In this document: positions 1-5,210 of the stretch, in pieces
How positions within the stretch are numbered: the first letter of the stretch is position 1
How the letters are laid out: each line of letters begins with the position of its first letter
Origin: a bacterium UBP6_UBA1209
GTDB taxonomy: Bacteria; UBP6; UBA1177
Assembly (NCBI GenBank): GCA_002309575.1
Contig: DBXP01000008.1
Location: 28,247 to 34,963 of the forward strand
Length of the DNA stretch: 6,717 nt
Reading direction: 5' to 3'
Notes under the pieces: generated by a model
The model's input: only the letters and a program-made list of their open reading frames with translations
Database searches by the model: none
What the model was told of the DNA's origin: nothing
Made by a program: the position numbers and the translations under genes

Positions 1-1371
1 ATCGGTGCGGTCCACGATTATCTTTCTCTTATGATCTCAGTACGCCATCAGGGAGTCAGCATTCCCGATAATGCAGAAAAATATGTTTCAAAGCGGGCGA
101 AATTCCTCTTTCTGGTTTTTGTCTGGCTCACGATCATCCTTGTAATCTCGGTCTTCGCCAATATGGCGACAGTAGCGCTTATCAAAAAAGCTGAACTTGT
201 GATCCCGACTTTCGCGCTCATTCCTCTTGCAATGCTTTTCGGTGTCATCAGTAAAAACAGATGGCTGCCTCTCTGGGCAAACACGATAATCGCGATCGCC
301 GGACTGATTTTCCTTATCTGGCTCGGCTTCAAGTTCCCGATTACGGTCGGCACGGAAAAGACCGCTTATCAGATCTGGTTCACGCTTCTCATGATCTACG
401 GAGTCGTTGCTTCGGTAACACCGGTCTGGATCCTTCTCCAGCCGCGCGACTACATTTCAAGCTGGGTCCTCATCATCGGCATAACACTGGCGTTTATCGG
501 GATTATTGTAGTTCATCCCGACATGAACGCTCCTTTTATTATTGAAGAAACTTTCAAAGATTCAGCTCAGGGACCGCTCGTTCCATTCCTTTTCATAATC
601 ATTGCATGCGGCGCTGTTTCCGGTTTCCACAGCATCATCGCTTCGGGAACGACTTCCAAACAGCTTGACAAAGAGAAGGATGCGATGTTCGTAGGTTTCG
701 GCGGAATGCTCATGGAAACGATCATCGGTATCGTCTGCGTCATCATCGCAGGCGCTGCTCTGACATGGGGAACCGGAGACGGCCAGCTTCAGAATATTTT
801 TAAATCAGGCGGTCCGCTCACTGTTTACGGAAAAGGTTTCGGCAGACTTACATCCTTTATTTTCAACAGTGAAGTCGGTCCTGTCATCGGCGTTACTATC
901 GTCAACGTCTTCATCATGACGACTCTCGACACAAGTGTCAGACTTGCGAGATTCCTCACGAACGAGATGATCGGCGACAAACTTCCCGCAAAACTTCGGA
1001 ACAAGTATTTCTACACGATAGTCGCGATAATCCCGGCATTCCTGCTCGGCATCACTGATTCGTGGGCAAGCGTATGGCCTCTTTTCGGCGCGGCGAACCA
1101 GCTTGTCGCGGCACTTGTTTTCATAATACTCACCGCTTACCTTTATTCGAAGAACAAACCGATCAGATATACGCTCTGGGCGACGGTTTTCATGCTTGCC
1201 ATGACGATTTTCGCACTCTGCTGGATGGTCTGGAAATACTTTGTAACTGCTCCCAACTACTTCCTCGGTTCCGTCGCTGTCGTTCTTGTCGTCCTTGCAG
1301 TGCTTATGATCATTGAAGGCTGCAAAAAGATCGGTGGAAACAAGGCTCAGGCGAAAGCTGTCCGGGAGTAA
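1..1371 (+). CDS. cstA: CstA-family carbon starvation protein (peptide/pyruvate transporter), 5'-truncated by window edge
   Basis: This is an inner-membrane transporter of the CstA family, whose members import peptides or pyruvate during carbon limitation. The frame is already open at base 1, and the ten codons before the first visible ATG (31-33) encode IGAVHDYLSL. That matches the conserved CstA segment GAVHD...S.RHQG, so ATG 31 is internal and the true start lies outside the window. About 456 C-terminal residues are visible with roughly 12 hydrophobic segments. Family hallmarks are PVWILLQPRDYISSW (encoded near 424-468), CGAVSGFHSIIASGTTSKQL (about 607-666), TTLDTSVRLARF (about 919-954) and PLFGAANQLVAAL (about 1078-1116). 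Together these identify CstA with confidence; the substrate cannot be read from the sequence. The stop is TAA at 1369-1371. No frameshift is seen, and base composition is close to that of the next three genes. Confidence 0.92.
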   Translation: MGAVHDYLSLMISVRHQGVSIPDNAEKYVSKRAKFLFLVFVWLTIILVISVFANMATVALIKKAELVIPTFALIPLAMLFGVISKNRWLPLWANTIIAIAGLIFLIWLGFKFPITVGTEKTAYQIWFTLLMIYGVVASVTPVWILLQPRDYISSWVLIIGITLAFIGIIVVHPDMNAPFIIEETFKDSAQGPLVPFLFIIIACGAVSGFHSIIASGTTSKQLDKEKDAMFVGFGGMLMETIIGIVCVIIAGAALTWGTGDGQLQNIFKSGGPLTVYGKGFGRLTSFIFNSEVGPVIGVTIVNVFIMTTLDTSVRLARFLTNEMIGDKLPAKLRNKYFYTIVAIIPAFLLGITDSWASVWPLFGAANQLVAALVFIILTAYLYSKNKPIRYTLWATVFMLAMTIFALCWMVWKYFVTAPNYFLGSVAVVLVVLAVLMIIEGCKKIGGNKAQAKAVRE

Positions 1372-1378
1372 AATAAGC

Positions 1379-1406
1379 TTGACTTGATCAGACACTTCCG
1401 TAAACT
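1379..1406 (+). promoter_or_regulatory. Possible sigma70-like promoter for the XRE/lipoprotein operon
   Basis: TTGACT (1379-1384, 5/6 to the -35 consensus) is followed after 16 nt by TAAACT (1401-1406, 4/6 to the -10 consensus). It lies just after the cstA stop and would start RNA near 1413, leaving a leader of about 46 nt before the GTG at 1459. The match is ordinary and the operon could instead be read through from cstA. The -10 hexamer overlaps one arm of a CCGTA/TACGG dyad, which would suit an autorepressed promoter. Confidence 0.35.
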
Positions 1407-1424
1407 GCGTACGGGTATTTTATT
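1398..1424 (+). terminator. CCGTA/TACGG dyad followed by T-rich tract: weak cstA terminator or operator
   Basis: CCGTA (1398-1402) and TACGG (1410-1414) form a perfect 5-bp inverted repeat with a 7-nt loop, followed by the T-rich stretch GTATTTTATTT (1415-1425). As RNA this would be a weak intrinsic terminator after cstA. As DNA the same dyad overlaps the proposed -10 hexamer and could be a binding site for the XRE protein encoded next. The stem is short, so neither role is certain. Confidence 0.3.
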
Positions 1425-1458
1425 TGGGTTTGAAACACGAGTAAGAGAGGAAATTGTC

Positions 1459-1665
1459 GTGGAAAAAATGAAAGCAAACAAGCTTAAAGAGTACAGGGAG
1501 CAAAAGCTGATCAGCAAGTCCGAACTTGCCAGAGAGGCTGAAATTTCTCTCGTTACCATAGATCGTATCGAGAAGGGCTACGATTGTCGCCTTTCCACCA
1601 AAAGAAAAATCATCGAGGCACTTGGTCTCGATATCGATGACAAAGAGGAGATATTTCCGGAATAG
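1459..1665 (+). CDS. Small XRE-family helix-turn-helix DNA-binding protein (68 aa)
   Basis: This is a minimal XRE/Cro-type DNA-binding protein, probably a transcriptional regulator. The GTG at 1459 is chosen because AGAGAGG (1444-1450) sits 8 nt upstream. An in-frame ATG at 1468 would shorten it by three residues, and the frame stays open back to 1384 without a ribosome site. The helix-turn-helix spans residues about 9-56: SKSELAREA (19-27) is the scaffold helix, and SLVTIDRIEKG (30-40) is the recognition helix with the classic I-x-x-I-E-K-G ending. A third helix, TKRKIIEALGLD (47-58), follows, then a short acidic tail. There is no sensor or oligomerisation domain, so any signal must come from elsewhere. 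Short proteins of this layout are common in deltaproteobacteria (recalled, not searched). It heads a tight run with the lipoprotein gene, starting 28 nt after its stop. It may repress its own operon; no target can be shown. Confidence 0.85.
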   Translation: MEKMKANKLKEYREQKLISKSELAREAEISLVTIDRIEKGYDCRLSTKRKIIEALGLDIDDKEEIFPE

Positions 1666-1693
1666 CAACATTTCCATTTCACGAGGCTTGCAA

Positions 1694-2557
1694 ATGAAAA
1701 AAATTAACCTTTTCTGCTTGGGTTTGGCGGCGTTTCTGGCACTTGTACTGGTCAGCTGCTCGTCGTCGAAAAGTGACGCCGAAAAGACGCTCGACACCTA
1801 TTTTAACCTGTTGAAATCAAAGAATTTTGCCCGCGCATGGGATATGCTTGACAGCGAATCTCAGGAGATAGTCGGGCAGCAGAAATTCATCGAGGATGCT
1901 CAAAACATAGCGGCAAACGCGATGTTTCTGCAGAATAAGCCGATCAAGCTTAATCAGGACGGCACAAAGGCGATAATCGAGACCGAATACACCGGTCAGA
2001 AAGCGTCGTTCAACAAGCTTCCGGATGCAAAAATCACATTCTATGTCAACAAAAACGGCGACAAGTGGCAGATCCGTCTTGAAGAACGCATCAACAAGAT
2101 CCTTGAGGAACAGAAGCGTGATTCCATCGAGATCCCGATCGATCCCGAGCTCATAGAAACCGCAAAGCTCTACAAGGACAAGATCGAAGTCCGCGATCTC
2201 CGCAACGGTGAAGTCGAGTTCGGCAACGGTCAGACCCAGTACATGATGGACGCGATCGTTAAAAACAATACCGACAAGTATCTGAGCTATGTCGGTGTCC
2301 TTGTCAAATTCATGGACGACAAGGAGGAGAAGGTCCTCTTCGAAAAGACTTTCTTCGTCATCTACACGAGACAGATCGAAGAGATCTACCCGATCGCTCC
2401 CGGTGAAGAGAAAAACATCATCATTCCTGGTTACGATGCCGGTGATATCGACGGCAACTGGACCGGCAAGCTTCAGTGGGAAGTCTCCGCAGTCAAGGTC
2501 GCGACACCTGCCGAGATGATCAAAATCGAGGATCTCAACCTTCCCAAGAAAAAATAG
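1694..2557 (+). CDS. Lipoprotein with NTF2/DUF4878-like domain and C-terminal beta domain (287 aa)
   Basis: This is a predicted membrane-anchored lipoprotein of unknown function. The ATG at 1694 is chosen over the open frame reaching back to 1622, because it is preceded by GAGG (1683-1686) at 7 nt and begins a textbook lipoprotein signal. That signal is MKK, a hydrophobic core, then the lipobox LVSC with acylated Cys22. A Ser-rich linker leads to residues about 28-130. This part begins AEKTLDTYFNLLKSKNFARA and ends in KNGDKWQIRLEE, the helix-then-sheet pattern of DUF4878/NTF2-like ligand-binding domains. A charged helical segment (about 130-165) leads to a beta-rich C-terminal half with a VKNNTDKYLSYVGVLVKF stretch, resembling FxLYD-type immunoglobulin-like domains. 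Ser at +2 gives no inner-membrane retention signal, so outer-membrane sorting is possible. It is very probably co-transcribed with the genes on either side. The domain assignments are by eye and moderate in certainty; the lipoprotein call is strong. Confidence 0.82.
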   Translation: MKKINLFCLGLAAFLALVLVSCSSSKSDAEKTLDTYFNLLKSKNFARAWDMLDSESQEIVGQQKFIEDAQNIAANAMFLQNKPIKLNQDGTKAIIETEYTGQKASFNKLPDAKITFYVNKNGDKWQIRLEERINKILEEQKRDSIEIPIDPELIETAKLYKDKIEVRDLRNGEVEFGNGQTQYMMDAIVKNNTDKYLSYVGVLVKFMDDKEEKVLFEKTFFVIYTRQIEEIYPIAPGEEKNIIIPGYDAGDIDGNWTGKLQWEVSAVKVATPAEMIKIEDLNLPKKK

Positions 2558-2563
2558 TTCCGA

Positions 2564-3136
2564 ATGATAATTTCCAAGGCAGTTCCCGAATTAATCGAAA
2601 AAATCGAAAAGCTGGAGCGCCAGTTCAATCTCTATTTTATCGGTCAGGAGAAGCGACCGCCGCTTGCGGCTTTAGACAAGCTCAAACGTGAAGTGAACGA
2701 GCTGATGGCGGCCTCGATGAGCACAAAAAACCTGGCCGAACAGCATCTTGCGACCCAGCTTATAAACCGCTTTACGGTCTATCGCCAGAAGTGGGAAAAG
2801 TTTGTAAACGATATCGAGGAGGGGAGGGCTAAGCCCGGCTCGCATTTCTTCGGCGGTTTAGGCGCCGGATTTGCCAGATCGATGCAGTCGGATCCTGAGG
2901 CGGAACAGCGCGAAAAGGACAATAAGGCCTTCAGAATGAGCGCGATGATCGACGAAACCGCAAAGAAATTCGTCGATATGAGCAAACGTTTCGCCAACAA
3001 AAACTACAGCATCGAATCAGTCACCGACATGCTTGAGAAAAAGATCGGCGATATCCGCCAGAAGATGGGCGACGACTTCACATTTGACGTCTACTTTGAG
3101 GACGGAAAAGTCAAAATCAAACCGAAAAAGAACTGA
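2564..3136 (+). CDS. Uncharacterised protein resembling the MXAN_5187 C-terminal domain (190 aa)
   Basis: This is a soluble, highly charged, mostly helical protein with no signal peptide or membrane segment, so it is probably cytoplasmic. Residues about 8-90 carry LERQFNLYFIGQEKRPPL, then a heptad-like helix and NRFTVYRQKWEKFVNDIEEG. From memory this matches the pattern Y..YF.G..KRPPL ... RF..Y...W.....IE.G of the MXAN_5187 family, known mainly from myxobacteria and other deltaproteobacteria and without an assigned biochemical role. A Gly/Phe-rich turn (HFFGGLGAGFARSM, about 94-107) separates this from a second helical part. The protein ends in a short amphipathic strand and a Lys-rich tail. 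The ATG lies 6 nt after the lipoprotein stop with no clear Shine-Dalgarno, so translation is probably coupled. That makes the pair a functional unit candidate, but no partner or reaction can be inferred. It converges on the minus-strand lipoprotein gene, 27 nt away. Confidence 0.8.
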   Translation: MIISKAVPELIEKIEKLERQFNLYFIGQEKRPPLAALDKLKREVNELMAASMSTKNLAEQHLATQLINRFTVYRQKWEKFVNDIEEGRAKPGSHFFGGLGAGFARSMQSDPEAEQREKDNKAFRMSAMIDETAKKFVDMSKRFANKNYSIESVTDMLEKKIGDIRQKMGDDFTFDVYFEDGKVKIKPKKN

Positions 3137-3160
3137 CAGGTTTTATCTTATCTAAAACTG
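3137..3160. terminator. Weak bidirectional terminator between convergent genes
   Basis: The 27-nt gap between two convergent stops contains CAG-g-TTTT (3137-3144) and AAAACTG (3154-3160). These are complementary except for one bulged G, with a 9-nt loop. The A/T-rich arms can serve as T-tracts in both directions, a layout common between convergent genes. The stem is weak, so confidence is low. Confidence 0.25.
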
Positions 3161-3163
3161 CAA

Positions 3164-4759
3164 TTAATATCTGACGCAGACAACTTTGTGGCTGGCGCTT
3201 GATTCAAGAAATGCGTTTCCGTTTTTGCAATCCATTACTTCTGCATTGTTGAAAGAGACATACCAGTTCCAGGAATTGTCACCGGCTGAAGCATTGTATG
3301 TCGATGTCCAGTAGTCATCGCTAAAATTCAGTTTGCTGTAGTAGCCTGGAGTGTTGTTCTGAGCGCAAGAGCAGTTATCTGCAACATAACAATCGTTTTT
3401 TGTACATGAATCAGTTACCAGACATGCTCCGCCGGTCTCTGTTTTTGAACAATTTTTTATAACACTTCTTAGTTCATTGATAGTCGGCAGCCGCCAGTTG
3501 TCGAAGCCTCCGTCAGTAACGCTGCTGCAGTATGTTTTTGCAGAAGACCATTCCATTTTGCTGCTTGATTGATTCGACCAGAAGTAGCCTGTGGCAAGAT
3601 CTATGCACGGGAAAGATGCCGGATGACCGTCACACTCTACGGCACCCTGCATATCAAGACAGATCTTGTTGCTCCAGCCGTAGCCTTCTTCGCATTTGAA
3701 TCTGCACTCGCCTTCCTGTGACTGTTCACCGAAGACGGCGATGTTTGACGGAATCCACATTTCGTCCCAGTCCCAGTGCTGTTCTATGGTTGTGAATTCA
3801 TTTATGACGGCATGTTCCTGTTCAAGTTCGCAGTTGACGGTTCTTGTCGTAAGGTTTCCTCTGACACAGCGGATATAGAATGATTCGTCGGCATTCTTTG
3901 TTGCAGTGCTGCCGTCATAGAAATTTACAGCCTGCGCATTGCCGGAATCAGCGGCAGTTGCAGACCAAAGAACGCTGATTTCCCCGAATACGCTGTATTT
4001 CCCGTTGGAATCGCCTTCGCAGCCGGAAGCCGAGTCGCAGTTTCTGACTATGGTGTTGAGCACTTTTATGCTCGGCATTCTCCAATCGTCGAAACCACCT
4101 TCATTCAGTTTTGTGCAGTATTCGAAAGAGTCGTTCCAATGCATGGTGCTGCCCGATTTTTCTGACCATACCAGACCGGTGCTCAGATCAACACACGGTG
4201 TTCCGCTCTCCGGAGAGCATTCAGGCAGACATTTGGAGTCGATCCAATGATAGTTTTCCATGCATTTGAAGCAGCATTCGCTCTCACTTGCATTTTCGCA
4301 GTAGCTGCCTTCTGTCGAGGGAAGCCATTGTTCTCCGTTCCAGAGCTGTGTGATTTCTGAAACGGTGTTCCATTCGGCATTTGCCGGAAGACCGGAGCAG
4401 CTTGCAGATCTGGTGTCGGCTATGCAGCTTTCACCGTTCCATGTGTAGTTTTCATTGCAGCCGCAGACAATTTTGCCGTTTTGTATGCTGCATTCGCCAG
4501 TCGAGTTGTCGATCGCCGTGCACGGATTTTCCTTTTCACATGATTGGGAATCGTTTTCGTCAGGAGTTTCGTTGTCTGAATCCGGCTGGTCATCGTTTTC
4601 TGTTATTGCGTCTGCATCCTCTGTTGTGTCGGTATCGTCTGAATCCGATACTCCAACCTCGGAATCGTTTTTTTCGTCATTAGCTTTGGATCCGTCGCCG
4701 CAGCCTACAGCGAAAATCAAAGCGCCGAACAGTGAAAAAAACACAATAATTTTCTTCAT
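3164..4759 (-). CDS. Surface lipoprotein with acidic linker, Cys-rich units and two DUF1566 (Lcl C-terminal) domains (531 aa)
   Basis: This is a predicted exported lipoprotein. The ATG at 4759 is chosen, seven codons inside the longest frame, because GGAGG (complement of 4766-4770) lies 6 nt upstream. The signal peptide MKKIIVFFSLFGALIF ends in the lipobox AVGC, with Cys20 lipidated and Gly at +2. Residues about 27-72 form an Asp/Glu/Ser/Thr linker, probably a flexible spacer off the membrane. An EGF-like Cys knot follows (74-112, CGCNENYTWNGESC at its end). Then comes a duplicated module: Cys-rich unit 118-177 plus DUF1566 domain about 185-302, and Cys-rich unit 306-367 plus DUF1566 domain about 380-531. 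Each DUF1566 copy shows P-C-[IV]-D-L-[SA]-T-G, W......YC, GGFD[DN]WR[ML]P and a terminal CVR. The second carries an extra Cys-rich loop (446-465). There are 33 cysteines besides the lipid-bearing one, implying an oxidising location. DUF1566 is often found in surface or adhesion-like proteins; the ligand is unknown. Confidence 0.9.
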   Translation of the reverse strand: MKKIIVFFSLFGALIFAVGCGDGSKANDEKNDSEVGVSDSDDTDTTEDADAITENDDQPDSDNETPDENDSQSCEKENPCTAIDNSTGECSIQNGKIVCGCNENYTWNGESCIADTRSASCSGLPANAEWNTVSEITQLWNGEQWLPSTEGSYCENASESECCFKCMENYHWIDSKCLPECSPESGTPCVDLSTGLVWSEKSGSTMHWNDSFEYCTKLNEGGFDDWRMPSIKVLNTIVRNCDSASGCEGDSNGKYSVFGEISVLWSATAADSGNAQAVNFYDGSTATKNADESFYIRCVRGNLTTRTVNCELEQEHAVINEFTTIEQHWDWDEMWIPSNIAVFGEQSQEGECRFKCEEGYGWSNKICLDMQGAVECDGHPASFPCIDLATGYFWSNQSSSKMEWSSAKTYCSSVTDGGFDNWRLPTINELRSVIKNCSKTETGGACLVTDSCTKNDCYVADNCSCAQNNTPGYYSKLNFSDDYWTSTYNASAGDNSWNWYVSFNNAEVMDCKNGNAFLESSASHKVVCVRY

Positions 4760-4765
4760 TTTAAA

Positions 4766-4770
4766 CCTCC
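4766..4770 (-). promoter_or_regulatory. Strong ribosome binding site deciding the lipoprotein start
   Basis: Read on the minus strand, GGAGG is followed by six bases and ATG at 4759-4757. It lies downstream of the longer frame's first ATG (4780), which has no such site, and the shorter product begins with a clean lipoprotein signal. The 4759 start is therefore well supported. Confidence 0.8.
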
Positions 4771-4792
4771 GCGATGTCAATATTTGAAATTG

Positions 4793-4885
4793 ATTGCTTT
4801 TTATTAAAAACTAAAACAATGCAGCTCTCTCCAGTTAGGAAACATTTCGGGCGATTCTGTATCAAAAAGTTCCCTAAAAAGCAAT
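4793..4885 (-). repeat. 11-bp perfect inverted repeat in the leader of the minus-strand lipoprotein gene
   Basis: ATTGCTTTTTA (4793-4803) is the exact reverse complement of TAAAAAGCAAT (4875-4885). Allowing a 4-nt bulge, the pairing extends outward through GAAATTG on one side and CAATTTC on the other. On the minus strand it encloses about 71 nt, including a further 6-bp helix (GGAAAC 4838-4843 with GTTCCC 4869-4874, one G-U pair). It lies 34 nt upstream of the lipoprotein start codon, so it could fold in the 5' leader if transcription begins upstream of 4889. Confidence 0.5.
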
Positions 4886-4891
4886 TTCTAA

Positions 4892-4970
4892 TTTTTCCGA
4901 ACTGCGGGATTTTTTCCTGTAGCGAGCTACACTGTAAATCCATAAAAGATTCATCGTGAATTCGGAAAAA
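4892..4970. repeat. Nested inverted-repeat structure (79 bp) with 10-bp closing stem; candidate structured RNA or small mobile repeat
   Basis: TTTTTCCGAA (4892-4901) and TTCGGAAAAA (4961-4970) are perfect reverse complements. Inside them, GGATTT (4907-4912) pairs with AAATCC (4936-4941). Inside that helix, TGTAGC (4918-4923) pairs with GCTACA (4926-4931), separated by only GA, so as RNA it would be a 5-bp stem with a CGAG tetraloop. A third small hairpin, ATTCA (4949-4953) with TGAAT (4957-4961), fills the remaining arm, competing with the closing stem for one base. Together they make a compact branched fold. Terminal inverted repeats would also suit a miniature transposable repeat, but no target duplication is evident. 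Confidence 0.4.
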
Positions 4971-4999
4971 AAGCGGATTTTATGAGGTCTGCATCCGCT
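4966..4999 (-). terminator. Intrinsic terminator on the minus strand
   Basis: Read on the minus strand, AGCGGAT (4999-4993) and ATCCGCT (4978-4972) form a perfect 7-bp GC-containing stem with a 14-nt loop. Six further T residues follow immediately (4971-4966), which is the layout of a Rho-independent terminator. No minus-strand gene ends just before it. It may stop transcripts coming from the Abi_2 gene or from an unseen small RNA, insulating the lipoprotein gene, or act as an attenuator if that gene's promoter lies further up. Confidence 0.6.
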
Positions 5000-5147
5000 C
5001 ATTTCGATTTTGCTCAATGACCGGAAAAACGTTCCCCGAGCCTTGCCGATCTCAAAACGGAAATGTGGGAATTTAAGGATTATTTTTTTCCACTTTCATT
5101 TTTAGCATTTGAAAATCGTAGATGCTGACTGAGATGTTTAAAAATTA

Positions 5148-5175
5148 TTGACTAAAATTCTATAATTTATATTCT
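5148..5175 (+). promoter_or_regulatory. Probable sigma70-like promoter for the ORF6N gene
   Basis: TTGACT (5148-5153) is followed after 16 nt by TATTCT (5170-5175, 4/6), within a very AT-rich stretch that also contains a perfect TATAAT (5161-5166) lacking a properly spaced -35. One of these -10 elements probably serves the gene starting at 5211, giving a leader of about 30-40 nt. The exact hexamers are uncertain. Confidence 0.4.
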
Positions 5176-5210
5176 TGTTATCGTTATGTTTTTGTGTTGT
5201 TGGATAAAAT

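Larger units (their letters stand above)
4771..5210. other. Gene-free, AT-rich gap dense in inverted repeats
   Basis: This stretch of about 440 bp between divergent starts (4759 minus, 5211 plus) holds no credible coding frame. Short open frames on both strands around 4761-4959 lack ribosome sites and any recognisable domain. It does contain, in order: an 11-bp inverted repeat pair (4793-4803/4875-4885), a nested structure closed by a 10-bp pair (4892-4901/4961-4970), a minus-strand intrinsic terminator (4966-4999) and a plus-strand promoter candidate near 5148-5175. From 5000 to about 5145 only weak dyads are visible, such as GGAA..TTCC at 5022-5035 and AGCAT..ATGCT at 5104-5126, with no gene. 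No convincing minus-strand sigma70 promoter for the lipoprotein gene was found by eye. Confidence 0.6.

Noticed and set aside
31..33. ATG at 31 as the true start of the CstA gene
   Set aside because: The codons before it encode a conserved CstA segment and the frame is open to base 1, so the gene begins outside the window.
805..1395. Long minus-strand open frame opposite cstA
   Set aside because: It has no recognisable domain and a highly charged, low-hydrophobicity product, and it is fully antisense to a gene with strong family motifs.
1622..1693. Upstream extension of the lipoprotein gene
   Set aside because: It overlaps the XRE gene, lacks a ribosome site and would bury the lipoprotein signal peptide; ATG 1694 has both the site and the signal.
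4774..4959. Short open frames on both strands in the intergenic gap
   Set aside because: No ribosome sites, no domains, AT-rich composition, and they lie across inverted repeats.
5148..5166. TTGACT with perfect TATAAT as one promoter
   Set aside because: The spacer is only 7 nt, too short for sigma70. A different pairing (TTGACT with TATTCT, 16 nt) is preferred, though TATAAT may be used with a poor -35.
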